This document shows positions 1 to 9,348 of a stretch of 55,613 bases of DNA, in pieces. Made by a program: the position numbers and the translations under genes. The stretch's first letter is position 1. Every line of letters begins with the position of its first letter. The notes beneath the pieces are model-generated. The model had not been told where the DNA came from, searched no databases, and saw nothing but the letters and a program-made list of their open reading frames with translations. The DNA comes from Candidatus Bathyarchaeota archaeon. Its GTDB lineage: Archaea; Thermoproteota; Bathyarchaeia; 40CM-2-53-6. The stretch is taken from contig VBBS01000031.1 of the NCBI GenBank assembly GCA_005888745.1, positions 1-55,613 on the forward strand, read 5' to 3'.

Positions 1-2
1 TG

Positions 3-407
3 AATGACATTCAAGACTTGTACGCTGATGATGTCTCGATGAAGGTCCTAAAGAAAAACCCGATTCTCGAACCAGGCCAGATGAGCAGTTTTCTCCAAGA
101 CTGGGTAAAAGACGAGCCTATTGAATCCGGCGAACCGAAGAGAGATCGTTGGGCGAACGCCTCGGTCATGGTCCATAATGCGCGTGCAATCGGTCAGATG
201 ACGAGACACAGCATAGAAGATACAGGTGGAAAAGCTGCTGCCTCGAACAAGAGATTTCTCTCACAAATGCCATTATCAACCGCAAGCGAGTTCCAGTACT
301 TCCAGGACCTAATGGTCAATCTGAAAGAAAACATGACTAGAGATCAGTACCGAAAGCTTCTCGCCGATTACCTGAACCGGTTTTTGGAAGTAGCCGAAAA
401 GAACTAA
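3..407 (+). CDS. hypothetical protein, 5' end cut by window edge
   Basis: The reading frame is open from the window edge to a TAA at 405-407, so the N-terminus is probably missing. A TTG at 18 and an ATG at 39 are the first in-window start options. The visible part is about 130 residues, hydrophilic, without membrane segments or cysteines. Its C-terminal half is likely helical. I do not recognise the family. It sits 22 nt before the aIF1 gene on the same strand and may share its transcript. Confidence 0.6.
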   Translation, partial: NDIQDLYADDVSMKVLKKNPILEPGQMSSFLQDWVKDEPIESGEPKRDRWANASVMVHNARAIGQMTRHSIEDTGGKAAASNKRFLSQMPLSTASEFQYFQDLMVNLKENMTRDQYRKLLADYLNRFLEVAEKN

Positions 408-429
408 TGCGCGGTCGAAACTGTCCAGG

Positions 430-729
430 GTGACAGCATTGAGCGAAGGATTCGACTTCAACAGCGCACTGAAAGAACTCGACAAGAGCGAAACCCACCT
501 CACCGTAAGAGTCGAGTTTCGCAGATGGGGAAAACCCGTAACCGTCGTACAAGGACTACCAAAAACTGGACGGTCTTTGGCCGAAGTTGCTCACAAACTG
601 AAAGAGCGATTGGCAACCGGAGGGACAGCCAAGGAGGGCGTCATAATACTCCAAGGTGACCATCGAGCGAGAATCAAGGGAGAACTTGTCAAGTTAGGGT
701 TTCCTGACGACCACATAGAGGTCTTCTAG
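430..729 (+). CDS. translation initiation factor aIF1 (SUI1 domain)
   Basis: This 99-residue protein matches the archaeal aIF1/eIF1 fold, which binds the small ribosomal subunit and helps select the start codon. The basic strand with 'RRWGKPVTVVQGL' (about residues 31-43), 'ERLATGGTAKEG' and the closing 'LQGDHRARIKGELVKLGF' are the usual SUI1 landmarks. Length is typical for archaea. The start is GTG at 430; no ATG is available upstream in frame. A more divergent SUI1 paralogue lies at 18427-18732. The family assignment is strong, and this copy is the better candidate for the essential factor. Confidence 0.93.
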   Translation: MTALSEGFDFNSALKELDKSETHLTVRVEFRRWGKPVTVVQGLPKTGRSLAEVAHKLKERLATGGTAKEGVIILQGDHRARIKGELVKLGFPDDHIEVF

Positions 730-736
730 CAACGTT

Positions 737-934
737 GTGCATGAAGCCTTATGTCGAACCGACCGTTTCCAACTTTCCAAGCGGGGGAGATTGGTTCTCC
801 TGATTGAAGGCGAGCAATACGCCTGCCCGAATTGCGACCGCGAAATAGACAGTTGTCAGTGCGCATGCCCCTACTGCGACGAGAATGAAAACTGTGATTG
901 CGCCATCGGACACGATAAGGCAACGGGAGGCTAA
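737..934 (+). CDS. small cysteine-rich (zinc-ribbon-like) protein
   Basis: This 65-residue protein carries two CxxC pairs and extra cysteines in its second half ('CPNCDREIDSCQC', then 'CPYCDENENCDC'). That suggests one or two bound zinc ions. The first half has no recognisable motif, and the real start may be the in-frame TTG at 792, giving a protein of about 47 residues. Only 7 nt separate it from the aIF1 stop. Its TAA (932-934) directly abuts a GGGAGG ribosome-binding site (925-930) that seems to serve the next gene. Function is unknown. Confidence 0.55.
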   Translation: MHEALCRTDRFQLSKRGRLVLLIEGEQYACPNCDREIDSCQCACPYCDENENCDCAIGHDKATGG

Positions 935-978
935 CAATCATTAGCCGTAATTTTGTTAAGGTCAACGATCTGTCTTGG

Positions 979-2910
979 ATGACAGGCGGGCCGCAGGGAA
1001 GTGGAGTCGATTCATCAGCTAACATTTTCGCCGGAGCATGCGTGCTGGGAGGGCTCTGGACCTTCGGGCTCAGAGAATACTACTCCAGCATCAAAGGGCC
1101 TCACAGCTACTTCGAAGTTAGAGTCAACAGCGACAGGATTCGGTCCCATGTAAACAACGTTGATGTACTGGCGACGTTCGATGTTGAGACACTTATCCGC
1201 CATGCTGAAGAGGTATCCCCGGGCGGAGGAATACTCTACGATCCCACCTTCTCCAATATCGAGATCGACAAGGTCGACACGATCGAGACCCCTGTTGTAT
1301 TGAGGATCAAGGCGAGACTGGCAAAGCAGGGTCTGCCTGGAACCGTCACTGGAATACTCGACGAATCGAGGAAGAGAGGCGTCAAACTATTCCCAATCAA
1401 TTACAATGACATTATTGCCAAGACGGCGGCACAGATTGGAGAGCACCAGCTGAGCAAGCTCTCAAGAATCGTCAACGTTCTCTCAGTCTCAGCCTCCTTT
1501 GCAATCCTCGGTTTCAACGAGACCTACCTCAACCAGTCCATTGAGAGAGCGTTCGCAAGCAAGAAGAAGGTCGTCGACATGAACGAGATAGGTGCAAAGC
1601 TCGCCTACGATGCGGCCAAGACGCAATTGAAACAACCGTTTCCATTCCAGCTCCACCCTATTCAAAACCAACCGAGGTTGTTGCTAATGGGGGTTGAAGC
1701 GATTGCACTTGGGAAGCTGGTGGGCGGTTGCAGGGTCCAAACCTATTACCCGATAACCCCTGCTGCTGACGAGAGCGAGTTCCTAGAGTCGCACGGAAAC
1801 TTCGACATCTCGGGGGGAAACAATCCGGGCCAAAAAGGCTCGATTCTAGTTACACAGACGGAGGATGAGATCGCTGCCATAACCATGGCGACAGGAGCCG
1901 CGTTGACAGGAGCGAGAGCCGCAACGTCCACGTCGGGTCCGGGCTTTTCCTTGATGGTTGAGGGCTTGGGTTGGGCGGGTATGAACGAGGTTCCGCTCGT
2001 GATAACCCACTACCAGAGAGGTGGCCCGGCGACGGGACAGCCAACGAGACACGAGCAGGGAGATCTGAAGTTCGTCCTCAGCGCCGCCCACGGAGAATTT
2101 CCGAGAATCGTACTATGCTCAGGGGACATGGAGGAAAGCTTCTACGATGCAATCAGAATTTTCAACTATGCCGAACGATTCCAGATGCCCAGCATCCATC
2201 TAATCGATAAGGGATTAGCGAACAACAGCATGACCATCTCGCCACCAAAGGCCGATCTTGTCCCAATTCAAAGGGGAAAACTGATCCAGGGAGACCATCA
2301 GGGAAATGGTGATGGGGAACCGTACAGAAGATTTGCTTTCACTCAGGACGGGGTCTCGCCAAGAGCAGTTCTCGGAATGCCAGGCTATCGGTTCTGGAAC
2401 ACTGGAGATGAGCATGACGAGATGGGACACATCGAGGAAGACCCGGACAACAGGGTGAAAATGATGACGAAGAGGATGACAAAGCTGGAAACAGCGGCGA
2501 AGGAGATTCCTGAACAGGAGAAGGTGAACTTCTTCCCCTCCTCCAAGAAACAAGCCGACATTACAATCGTAAGCTGGGGATCCCCGAAGGGACCAATACT
2601 AGACGCGATGAAACTACTGGAGAGAGACGGGATTGGAGTAGAATTTCTACAAATAAGACTCGTCAGTCCCTTCCCGAGTGATGCCGTGAAGCAAAAACTG
2701 GCGACAGCCAAACTCATTGTGGACATTGAACAGAACTATTCAGGTCAGATGGCAGCCGTGATAGCGGAAAAGACAATGATAGAAATCAAGAATAAGATCG
2801 TGAAATTCAATGGCAGACCGATGTCACAGGACGAGATCTACCAATCAGTCAAACAAGTAATATCAAATCCTGGACAAAATAGGAGAGTCGTACTAACCCA
2901 TGGCGCTTAA
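979..2910 (+). CDS. 2-oxoacid:ferredoxin oxidoreductase, fused gamma-alpha subunit
   Basis: This is the large subunit of the two-subunit archaeal enzyme that oxidatively decarboxylates 2-oxoacids (pyruvate, 2-oxoglutarate and others) to acyl-CoA and reduces ferredoxin in the cytoplasm. The gamma-type domain comes first ('[15 protein letters not shown]', about residues 3-17). The alpha domain follows from about residue 235 with the '[10 protein letters not shown]' signature, and the C-terminal part carries the CoA-binding-type domain. Length (643 aa) fits the fused family. The ATG at 979 is probably not the true start: in-frame codons upstream read VNDLSW, as in relatives, and GGGAGG at 925-930 is well spaced for ATC 937 or ATT 940. 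The beta subunit overlaps its end by 11 nt, so translation is probably coupled. Exact substrate cannot be read. Confidence 0.93.
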   Translation: MTGGPQGSGVDSSANIFAGACVLGGLWTFGLREYYSSIKGPHSYFEVRVNSDRIRSHVNNVDVLATFDVETLIRHAEEVSPGGGILYDPTFSNIEIDKVDTIETPVVLRIKARLAKQGLPGTVTGILDESRKRGVKLFPINYNDIIAKTAAQIGEHQLSKLSRIVNVLSVSASFAILGFNETYLNQSIERAFASKKKVVDMNEIGAKLAYDAAKTQLKQPFPFQLHPIQNQPRLLLMGVEAIALGKLVGGCRVQTYYPITPAADESEFLESHGNFDISGGNNPGQKGSILVTQTEDEIAAITMATGAALTGARAATSTSGPGFSLMVEGLGWAGMNEVPLVITHYQRGGPATGQPTRHEQGDLKFVLSAAHGEFPRIVLCSGDMEESFYDAIRIFNYAERFQMPSIHLIDKGLANNSMTISPPKADLVPIQRGKLIQGDHQGNGDGEPYRRFAFTQDGVSPRAVLGMPGYRFWNTGDEHDEMGHIEEDPDNRVKMMTKRMTKLETAAKEIPEQEKVNFFPSSKKQADITIVSWGSPKGPILDAMKLLERDGIGVEFLQIRLVSPFPSDAVKQKLATAKLIVDIEQNYSGQMAAVIAEKTMIEIKNKIVKFNGRPMSQDEIYQSVKQVISNPGQNRRVVLTHGA

Positions 2911-3892
2911 GCTCACTGACCTGAAGACCGAAGTCCACAACGACTGGTGTCCAGGGTGCGGAGACTTCGGGATCGAAGCTTCCTTGAAAATGGCTCTCAC
3001 TGAGATGCCGGTGGACATCAACAAGGTTGCGCTGTTCTCGGGAATCGGTTGCTCCAGTAAACTTGTCCACTTCACCAACGCCTTCGGAATCCACACGCTA
3101 CACGGCAGAGTCCTAGGTTACGCGCAAGGCGCCAAACTCGCGAACCCCGATCTAGAAGTAATCGCGGTCGGAGGAGACGGTGACGGACTAGGAATAGGAG
3201 TAGGACACTTCGTGCATGCGGGGAGGCGGAATATAGACATGGCCTACATCATTCACGACAACGGCGTCTACGGCTTGACCAAAGGACAAGCTGCACCAAC
3301 ACTGCATCTGGGAATGCAGACGAAATCGCTTCCCGAGCCGAACATCAACTCTAGCATCAATCCGATTATGCTCGCGCTCGCATCTGGCTTCACCTTCATA
3401 GCACGCAGTTATGCGTACAATACTAGACATCTCAAGGAGATGATCAAGAAGGCCGTCGCCCACAAAGGCTTCGCCCTGATAGACGCGCTGCAACCATGTC
3501 CAACATACAACGACATCAACACGAAAGAATGGTACGGCGGAGAGGATCGTATTGACCCAGCGACAAAGAGACCGATGCCACGAACCTATGACCTAGAGAG
3601 CACAGGTTACAACGGCAGAATAACAGCGGACATGAGCGAGGACGATGTTGACAAGAACCTTCTCCAGGTCATAGAGAAATCCAGAGAATGGGGAGACAAG
3701 ATCCCGATAGGCGTCTTCTACCAGAACGAGACAGTGCCAATATACGAGGAACGGATAAGCGAACGAAATCCCAGCTACCTGAAAGAGCCACCTGCAAAAC
3801 AACAGCTCGCCAAGAACGACGGAAAGTCGGTCGTGAACCTCGCCAACCTGTCAAAGGGATTACTTTTCGAAAGCTTGGTTCCTGCGCAGTAA
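2900..3892 (+). CDS. 2-oxoacid:ferredoxin oxidoreductase, beta subunit
   Basis: This is the thiamine-diphosphate and 4Fe-4S binding partner of the preceding gene. 'WCPGCGDFG' (about residues 17-25) and 'GIGCSSK' supply cluster cysteines. '[10 protein letters not shown]' followed about 30 residues later by '[12 protein letters not shown]' is the GDGx(25-30)N thiamine-diphosphate and Mg2+ site. Length (330 aa) is normal. ATG at 2900 lies inside the 3' end of the alpha-subunit gene. No separate ferredoxin-like delta subunit is present, as expected for the two-subunit type, which uses external ferredoxin. Confidence 0.95.
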   Translation: MALKLTDLKTEVHNDWCPGCGDFGIEASLKMALTEMPVDINKVALFSGIGCSSKLVHFTNAFGIHTLHGRVLGYAQGAKLANPDLEVIAVGGDGDGLGIGVGHFVHAGRRNIDMAYIIHDNGVYGLTKGQAAPTLHLGMQTKSLPEPNINSSINPIMLALASGFTFIARSYAYNTRHLKEMIKKAVAHKGFALIDALQPCPTYNDINTKEWYGGEDRIDPATKRPMPRTYDLESTGYNGRITADMSEDDVDKNLLQVIEKSREWGDKIPIGVFYQNETVPIYEERISERNPSYLKEPPAKQQLAKNDGKSVVNLANLSKGLLFESLVPAQ

Positions 3893-3930
3893 CTGGGTCG
3901 TTGTCTGTAGAGTTCTATTACTCGAAAGTT

Positions 3931-4521
3931 CTAACGAATTAGTGGGGATCTCACGCGTTCTCCAACGCGCTCCACCACTACAGTCCCAAAGAAGGCTCCA
4001 ATGGCGCCGACTAGAGGGTTGGTCACGAGAGCAATGATCGAAGTGATCAGAATAAATTCTAGCCCTTGTCCTTGGAAGAAGCCTATTGCTTGTAGGATGA
4101 TAAGCCCGGAGATGGCCATTGCAAGGTTGCCAAGCGCGCCAGCGATAACGAAGCGTTTCCTCGATAATCTGTCTATCGTATGGTCGCGTGTGTAGAGCGC
4201 CAGGTCGAAAATTATGCCATTAGGAATTAGAGCGAGGGTAATCGCGACCGGCGCATTGGGCTCTCCCAGAAGTATGAGACCGTTTACCGTGCCTAGGAGG
4301 GTGGCGCTCCATCGTTTTCCGGTCATCGAGACTACTATTGTGAAGAAGGCTGAGATCAGAAAGAACAGATCCAGTTCTAGGATTGTATGTCCAAATGTTA
4401 CACCGGACGCGTACCCGTAGACAAGATACAACCCTGTCAGTCCGGCAACGAGAGCCAAGTCGCGGCTCGTGAATGTGCGAAGCTTGTCGTTCACTGTCCT
4501 ACGTTCTCCATAAGATTCCAT
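3931..4521 (-). CDS. integral membrane protein, possibly ECF-type transporter S component
   Basis: This protein of about 196 residues has five to six hydrophobic segments. The N-terminal 'FTSRDLALVAGLTGLYLVYG' and C-terminal 'LVGAIGAFFGTVVVERVG' resemble the first and last helices of substrate-binding (S) components of energy-coupling-factor vitamin importers. The usual partner ATPases are not nearby, so it would have to use a shared ECF module. The chosen ATG at 4521 lies about 25 nt after a TATA-like element (around 4543-4550), which fits leaderless translation; a TTG at 4533 is the alternative. The gene converges on the oxidoreductase genes. Family assignment is tentative. Confidence 0.75.
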   Translation of the reverse strand: MESYGERRTVNDKLRTFTSRDLALVAGLTGLYLVYGYASGVTFGHTILELDLFFLISAFFTIVVSMTGKRWSATLLGTVNGLILLGEPNAPVAITLALIPNGIIFDLALYTRDHTIDRLSRKRFVIAGALGNLAMAISGLIILQAIGFFQGQGLEFILITSIIALVTNPLVGAIGAFFGTVVVERVGERVRSPLIR

Positions 4522-4731
4522 AGGTGTAGGCAAAACTAGCGGTGAAATATGAACTAGAGGTATTCACATTACCCTAGGCTTACTACCTGGAGCGAGCCGC
4601 GACCAACTCCCCTTGACGAGCTACCGGGTCCTGGTCTACGATTATCACTTTTCTAACAGTATCTCGTCCAGAAGTCTCCCGGCTTTCGCAGGAGTGAGAC
4701 TTGAGGGTTGACAAGAAATGGAGGGGGAGGG

Positions 4732-5370
4732 TTAGGGGGTATAGCCCTTATTGGGAAGGACTACCAAGTATCCGAACATGCCGCCCTTTTGGTGGTAGAA
4801 GCAGAAGAACTTGTAGACTCCGGGGACGGTGACTTGGCCAAGCCATCCGGTGGAGGTAATATTGTAACCCGGTGCACCGCTGACCGTATTACCGAACCCG
4901 TTTGTTCCACTGAAGACGCCATATTGCTTAGTGTTGCAAGCGTAAGTGTTGCCATTTCTGTCTGAGCAGCTCTGTCCTGGCCCTGCTGTGAAAACCTCCA
5001 TCGGGGTGAGAAACGGGCCGCTTGTCAACCCATTTGCACTGTTATTCAGGACGAATTGAGCGCTGCCTGGAAGGCCGCGGAGTGCTAAGCCGATTGTAAA
5101 CGTATGAGCGTCGATAGTGTCGTTGGTGATCAAGATAATTGTCAGATTATCCCCCTGTGCGACAGTAATGTATTGAGGTTCGAACCTATCTTGGGTTGCT
5201 TCGAAAGCGGTGGTCCATTCCACTCTGATGGCCTTGTCCGAAGGTGTCACGCTTACGGCGAGCGAGGACAATTGGGATGCGGATGCCCCGAGAACAAGGC
5301 CGACGATGCCGATGGCTAAAGCCATACGTCCGGTTGATGAAGACGCTTGAGATCCTGTAGATTGTGACAT
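4732..5370 (-). CDS. blue-copper (type I) cupredoxin, membrane anchored or secreted
   Basis: This 212-residue protein begins with a short basic/polar stretch and one hydrophobic segment (about residues 16-38), either a signal peptide or an anchor. A plastocyanin-like domain follows. The copper ligands are visible: His in 'DAHTF' (about residue 88), then Cys-x2-His-x4-Met in 'FCFYHQKGGM' near the C-terminus. A roughly 60-residue insertion with a Cys pair ('SCSDRNGNTYAC') precedes the ligand loop. Near the oxidase genes it is a natural candidate for electron carrier to the terminal oxidase in place of cytochrome c. A TATA-like box lies at 5404-5412 and a GAGGG site precedes the ATG. Confidence 0.85.
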   Translation of the reverse strand: MSQSTGSQASSSTGRMALAIGIVGLVLGASASQLSSLAVSVTPSDKAIRVEWTTAFEATQDRFEPQYITVAQGDNLTIILITNDTIDAHTFTIGLALRGLPGSAQFVLNNSANGLTSGPFLTPMEVFTAGPGQSCSDRNGNTYACNTKQYGVFSGTNGFGNTVSGAPGYNITSTGWLGQVTVPGVYKFFCFYHQKGGMFGYLVVLPNKGYTP

Positions 5371-5403
5371 TTTCCCTCAAGTTATGGTTGGCACCGCTTT
5401 AGG

Positions 5404-5412
5404 CTATTTAAC
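5404..5412 (-). promoter_or_regulatory. TATA box of the blue-copper gene
   Basis: On the minus strand the element reads GTTAAATAG. It lies about 37 nt before the ATG at 5370, which predicts a short leader containing a GAGGG ribosome-binding site. Confidence 0.5.
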
Positions 5413-5500
5413 AATAGTTCAGGGCGATAAACAATCGATGGAAACTCCTTCAGATGCTGCCTACAGTAGATTCGGTTCTTGGGAAATCGAATCGTCGTCG

Positions 5501-5941
5501 CTAAATAACAGCCAGCTTGCCTAGCATGAAAGTGTGCACAGTACAGAACACGTTGCAGTAAATGGTGAAGCTTCCCGCGTCCCGGGCTACGAAGGACACC
5601 TTGTAGGCGTCCCCTGGTCTCAATGTGACTCCTCTATCAAAATAGTGACTTACGGCGAAGCCATGGGCCTGAACCGTGTCCAGATTGCAAATCAGGATGT
5701 TTATGGTGTCGCCTTTCTGAAAAAACAGGGTTATCGCAGGGGTCCCCGGGGAAGCCCGATGTATGCTGTCGTTGAGTCCAGAATTATCGAGAATCAATAG
5801 GACGTAACCTGGGGGTCTATCGCAATTCTGGACGGAAGAGACTCTCGACATAATGTTGTTCGAAAGATCGAAGGGCACCAGGGCAAGAACCCCAGTCACT
5901 GCCAGGACGGATACAACTATGATGGCGAGAAGCTTGAGCAT
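5501..5941 (-). CDS. membrane-anchored CuA-like cupredoxin
   Basis: This 146-residue protein has an N-terminal hydrophobic helix (residues 2-25) and then a cupredoxin domain facing outside. The C-terminal loop 'YCNVFCTVHTFM' has two cysteines as in the dinuclear CuA centre of oxidase subunit II. However, the spacing is C-x3-C-x2-H-x2-M, whereas coxB in this cluster has C-x3-C-x3-H-x2-M. The upstream His is in 'QAHGF'. It stands divergently from coxB and may be an accessory copper carrier or an alternative subunit-II-like protein. The fold is convincing; the exact copper centre is not. Confidence 0.82.
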   Translation of the reverse strand: MLKLLAIIVVSVLAVTGVLALVPFDLSNNIMSRVSSVQNCDRPPGYVLLILDNSGLNDSIHRASPGTPAITLFFQKGDTINILICNLDTVQAHGFAVSHYFDRGVTLRPGDAYKVSFVARDAGSFTIYCNVFCTVHTFMLGKLAVI

Positions 5942-6114
5942 CAGGATCCTAATCAGCCTCAGCTTGCAAGAGCTGCCATCTCACCCCAGTTGCTATTTGA
6001 ACAGTGTGGACTCGAGATTCGGCACGGACATTCAGGTTCCGACAAGCGTACATTCTCGGCAACAGGTTTTTCGTGATTCTTCGATTCACCCTACAGGCTG
6101 TGCTCGACAGCTAG

Positions 6115-6123
6115 ACTTATATC
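6115..6123 (+). promoter_or_regulatory. TATA box of the oxidase operon
   Basis: The element ACTTATATC lies about 50 nt before the ATT at 6172 and about 95 nt before the TTG at 6214. A transcription start near 6145 rules out coxB start codons upstream of about 6145. Confidence 0.4.
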
Positions 6124-6213
6124 GGCACCGGGGAGCGAACGGACCTTCCGGGGGCGCGGGCTGAACTGACGATTGCAGCGCCGACCGCGACGACTTGGCA
6201 GTCCCTCTATGAT

Positions 6214-6744
6214 TTGTACTGGATACTAGCCATCGTGGCCGGCACGATCACGATTGGTGCCCTGGTATTCTTCACCGTCAAGTACCGGAGCAAGGCGGGC
6301 ACACATGCGCCATCTCAAGCAGATGAAAGGACTCCCCTTAGACCCGTCGTCATCATCATTGTCATCATGGCGATCATACTCAGCAGCGCAGCCTTCGAGA
6401 GCTTTCAAGCCATCGGGGTCTATAACAGTAAGCTGAATGATCCGGACGCCATTCACGTTAGTGTTGTTGCTCAGAGGTTTTCGTGGAGCTTCAACTGTAC
6501 GAGCGGCTGCGGAGTTGCGAGCGTGCTAACGGTCCCGCACAACACTACCATCGTACTCGACATAACTTCAATAGACGTATTCCACTCGTTTGGTATACCC
6601 GCGCTCCGAATAAAGGCCGATGCGATACCGGGGAGGACTAACTCCATCTGGTTCAGTGCTCCGGTCGGCACCTACAGAATACAGTGCTACGAACTCTGCG
6701 GCAACGGTCACGCGTTCATGATCGCGAAGCTAAACGTAGTCTAG
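6214..6744 (+). CDS. coxB: haem-copper oxidase subunit II (CuA)
   Basis: Subunit II accepts electrons from copper carriers through its CuA centre. Two membrane helices (about residues 2-22 and 46-64) precede a cupredoxin domain. CuA ligands are His in 'VFHSFGIP' and Cys, Cys, His and Met in 'CYELCGNGHAFM'. At 176 residues it is a short version. TTG at 6214 places the start at the edge of the first helix. The upstream in-frame codons also look homologous (AAPTATTWQSLYDLYW), so initiation at CTG 6166 or ATT 6172 is possible. The fused subunit I-III gene follows after 11 nt, with AGGAGG across the coxB stop. Confidence 0.92.
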   Translation: MYWILAIVAGTITIGALVFFTVKYRSKAGTHAPSQADERTPLRPVVIIIVIMAIILSSAAFESFQAIGVYNSKLNDPDAIHVSVVAQRFSWSFNCTSGCGVASVLTVPHNTTIVLDITSIDVFHSFGIPALRIKADAIPGRTNSIWFSAPVGTYRIQCYELCGNGHAFMIAKLNVV

Positions 6745-6755
6745 GAGGCGGACAG

Positions 6756-9071
6756 GTGAACACGGCATGGCTGAAAAGGTGGCTGTTCACAACCAACCAC
6801 AAGGAAGTCGGCATCCTCTATCTTGTAACCTCCTTCTTCTTCGCCTTTCTTGCAGGAATACTAGCTTTCTTGATGAGAACCCAGCTTGCATTCCCTTCAG
6901 AAACCGTTCTAGCGCCACCACAGTACAATGAAGCAGTGACCATGCATGGTCTGCTCATGGTCCTCTGGTTCCTTTCACCGCTTGGAATTGCTTTCGCGAA
7001 CTACTTCGTCCCCCTCCAAATAGGAGCCAAGGATGTGGCCTTCGCACGGCTCAACGCAACCAGCTACTGGCTCTACGTCTTCGCCGGATTCGCAGCTTTC
7101 GTCAGCTTCTTCGTCCCAGGAGGCGCACCGGCCGGAGGATGGACAAACTACGCTCCCCTCACCTCAACCCAATACCAGCCTGGGATAGGGGAAACCCTAG
7201 GAGCAGCAGGGCTCATCGTCATCGCCGCATCCAACACAGTAGGCACGATAAACATACTCGTGACGATATTATTCCATAGAGCCCGTGGAGTAACATTCCT
7301 CAAACTACCGATGTTTACAATGTTCACGTTCTGGACCATGCTCCAGTTTCTCTGGGCATTTCCCTCCCTACTCGCAGGGCTGATCATGCTGGAAGCGGAC
7401 AGGCTTCTCGGGACATCCTTCTTCACATCCGCCGCAGGTGGTTCAGTGCTGTGGGATCACGTCTGGTGGTTCTTCGGTCATCCTGAGGTATACATTGTTC
7501 TGCTTCCTGCTTTCGGAATCGCTGCTCAGATAATCTCAACATTCGCCGGTAAACCAATCTATGCTAGAAAGCCCCTCTTCGCCGCCGTGGGTGTTATCGT
7601 TCTGCTAAGCTACATGGTCTATGGGCATCACATGTTCTTGACCGGGATCAACTTGACTGAGAGAGAGATCTTCACGATAAACACGGAAACAATATCGGTC
7701 CCGTTTGGCGTACTCATGCTCTCGTTCATCGGCACACTCTACAAGGGCTCGCTCAGGCTGACTACTCCTATGCTCTTTGCGCTGGGCTCGGTCGTCATCT
7801 TCGTAATCGGCGGTCTCTCAGGCGTGTTCAACTCCTCATTGGCTCTCGACATAGCGTTGAGAGGCACCTATTTCGTCGTGGGTCATTTCCACTACGTGAT
7901 GGTTGGAGCATCCGAATTTGGCCTGTTCGCCGGGATCTATTATTGGCTCCCGAAAATGACGGGAAGAATGTATAATGAGAATTTGGGAAAGACTCACTTC
8001 ATTCTATCTTTCGTCGGGTTCAACCTCCTTTTCTTCCCAATGTTCTACCTACAAGACATGCCCAGGCGAATCGTCACATACTCTCTGGACACGGGATGGG
8101 GACCAGCCAATTTCCTCTCAAGTGTCGGCGCCTTCATCTTCATCCCATCACAGCTACTCCTCGTCGTCAACATGATCATGACCCTGAGGGGTCCTCGTGC
8201 GCCCGCAAACCCATGGAACTCGACAGACAGAGAATGGTCCACTGGGACCACGATGCACCCTTCGACAGGTCTGGGCAACGGCTTGGGAAATGTCATTGAA
8301 CACTTGTCATCAGACACAATTCCTGAAGCATCTCCTCTCAGTTCGAGGCCAATAATTCTCTGCCTCGGGCTCGCCGTAAGTGTAGCCGGGGTCGCATTCG
8401 GATGGCCCGTCATCATAGTCGGTGTCCTGATCTTCGCGTGGGGTATTGGAGGCTGGGCGTGGGATGACTATCATGGCAAGTTCACATTACCCGAGGAAGA
8501 GGAAGGTGAACGCTGGCCTTTCAGCAAGGTTTCAAAGAACAAGCTGGCCATGTGGACGTTTCTAGGATCAGAAGCTGTCCTCTTCGGAGTACTACTTGGC
8601 AGCTACGCCTTCATCAGATTGAACTTCCCCTACTGGCCTCCTCCTGGAAGTCTTCATAGCATAACCCTCGGAACGACGGACACAATTCTAATCCTGACAA
8701 GTAGCCTTGCATTGTTTCTCGGGCTTCAATCGATAAGGAACGGCAACAATGCGCGCCTCGTCGGTTGGCTTGGTGCCACGTTTGCCTTGGGAGTAGCCTC
8801 CCTAGCGATAAAGGGGAGCGAGTGGTACAACATGATAACAGGGTCACCCACTCCATTCGCTGGCCTCCCAGAAAGCACCTTCTTCGTTACTACAGGCATT
8901 CATGGAGCGCACGTTCTGGCCGGATTACTTCTAATCCTCTACGTGATGCGGAAAGCCTCCGCCGGAGGATTCTCGGCCAAGAATTATGGAACCGTTGAGA
9001 ATCTCAACCTCTACTGGTCCTTCGTGAGTAGCGTCTGGCTGGTCGTATTCGCACTGTTCTATCTAATCTGA
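6756..9071 (+). CDS. coxA: haem-copper oxidase, fused subunits I and III
   Basis: This is a 771-residue fusion. The subunit I part (to about residue 540) holds all redox ligands: His64 in 'MHGLLM' and His379 for the low-spin haem, His377 for the high-spin haem, and CuB ligands His242 ('GHPEVY', with the cross-linking Tyr) and His291/292 ('GHHMF'). From about residue 590 ('NKLAMWTFLGSE') it is a subunit III with about five helices. It reduces O2 to water and pumps protons across the membrane. The GTG at 6756 follows AGGAGG at 6743-6748 and gives the usual N-terminus 'LFTTNHKEVG'; the frame is open further upstream, inside coxB. Confidence 0.95.
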   Translation: MNTAWLKRWLFTTNHKEVGILYLVTSFFFAFLAGILAFLMRTQLAFPSETVLAPPQYNEAVTMHGLLMVLWFLSPLGIAFANYFVPLQIGAKDVAFARLNATSYWLYVFAGFAAFVSFFVPGGAPAGGWTNYAPLTSTQYQPGIGETLGAAGLIVIAASNTVGTINILVTILFHRARGVTFLKLPMFTMFTFWTMLQFLWAFPSLLAGLIMLEADRLLGTSFFTSAAGGSVLWDHVWWFFGHPEVYIVLLPAFGIAAQIISTFAGKPIYARKPLFAAVGVIVLLSYMVYGHHMFLTGINLTEREIFTINTETISVPFGVLMLSFIGTLYKGSLRLTTPMLFALGSVVIFVIGGLSGVFNSSLALDIALRGTYFVVGHFHYVMVGASEFGLFAGIYYWLPKMTGRMYNENLGKTHFILSFVGFNLLFFPMFYLQDMPRRIVTYSLDTGWGPANFLSSVGAFIFIPSQLLLVVNMIMTLRGPRAPANPWNSTDREWSTGTTMHPSTGLGNGLGNVIEHLSSDTIPEASPLSSRPIILCLGLAVSVAGVAFGWPVIIVGVLIFAWGIGGWAWDDYHGKFTLPEEEEGERWPFSKVSKNKLAMWTFLGSEAVLFGVLLGSYAFIRLNFPYWPPPGSLHSITLGTTDTILILTSSLALFLGLQSIRNGNNARLVGWLGATFALGVASLAIKGSEWYNMITGSPTPFAGLPESTFFVTTGIHGAHVLAGLLLILYVMRKASAGGFSAKNYGTVENLNLYWSFVSSVWLVVFALFYLI

Positions 9072-9081
9072 TGTGAGACAC

Positions 9082-9348
9082 ATGAACAAGATAACACCGA
9101 TCGCAGCCTGGTCCTACCTGGTCATCGCGACACTCTTGGAGGCCGCTCTTGCCAACAAAGGTCTATCCCTCAGCACCACCTACACGAACATCGCTATCGG
9201 CGTGCTCGCCGCCAGCCAAGTTGCAACCGTAGGTGCCATCTATCTGGGTCTAAAATACGAGCCACGGGCGGTTGTCGGCATCGCAGTAGCATCGCTCTTC
9301 TTTGCAGTCCTCGCCGTCGTACTCGCTTTAGGATCCCTTGGACACTAG
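9082..9348 (+). CDS. small membrane protein, oxidase subunit IV-like
   Basis: This 88-residue protein has three hydrophobic segments separated by short loops, the pattern of the small subunit IV of prokaryotic haem-copper oxidases. It directly follows the fused subunit I-III gene and precedes a cupredoxin, so a structural role in the complex is likely. The ATG at 9082 is preferred; GTG at 9073 would add three residues. Sequence alone does not identify the family; the assignment rests on size, topology and position. Confidence 0.7.
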   Translation: MNKITPIAAWSYLVIATLLEAALANKGLSLSTTYTNIAIGVLAASQVATVGAIYLGLKYEPRAVVGIAVASLFFAVLAVVLALGSLGH

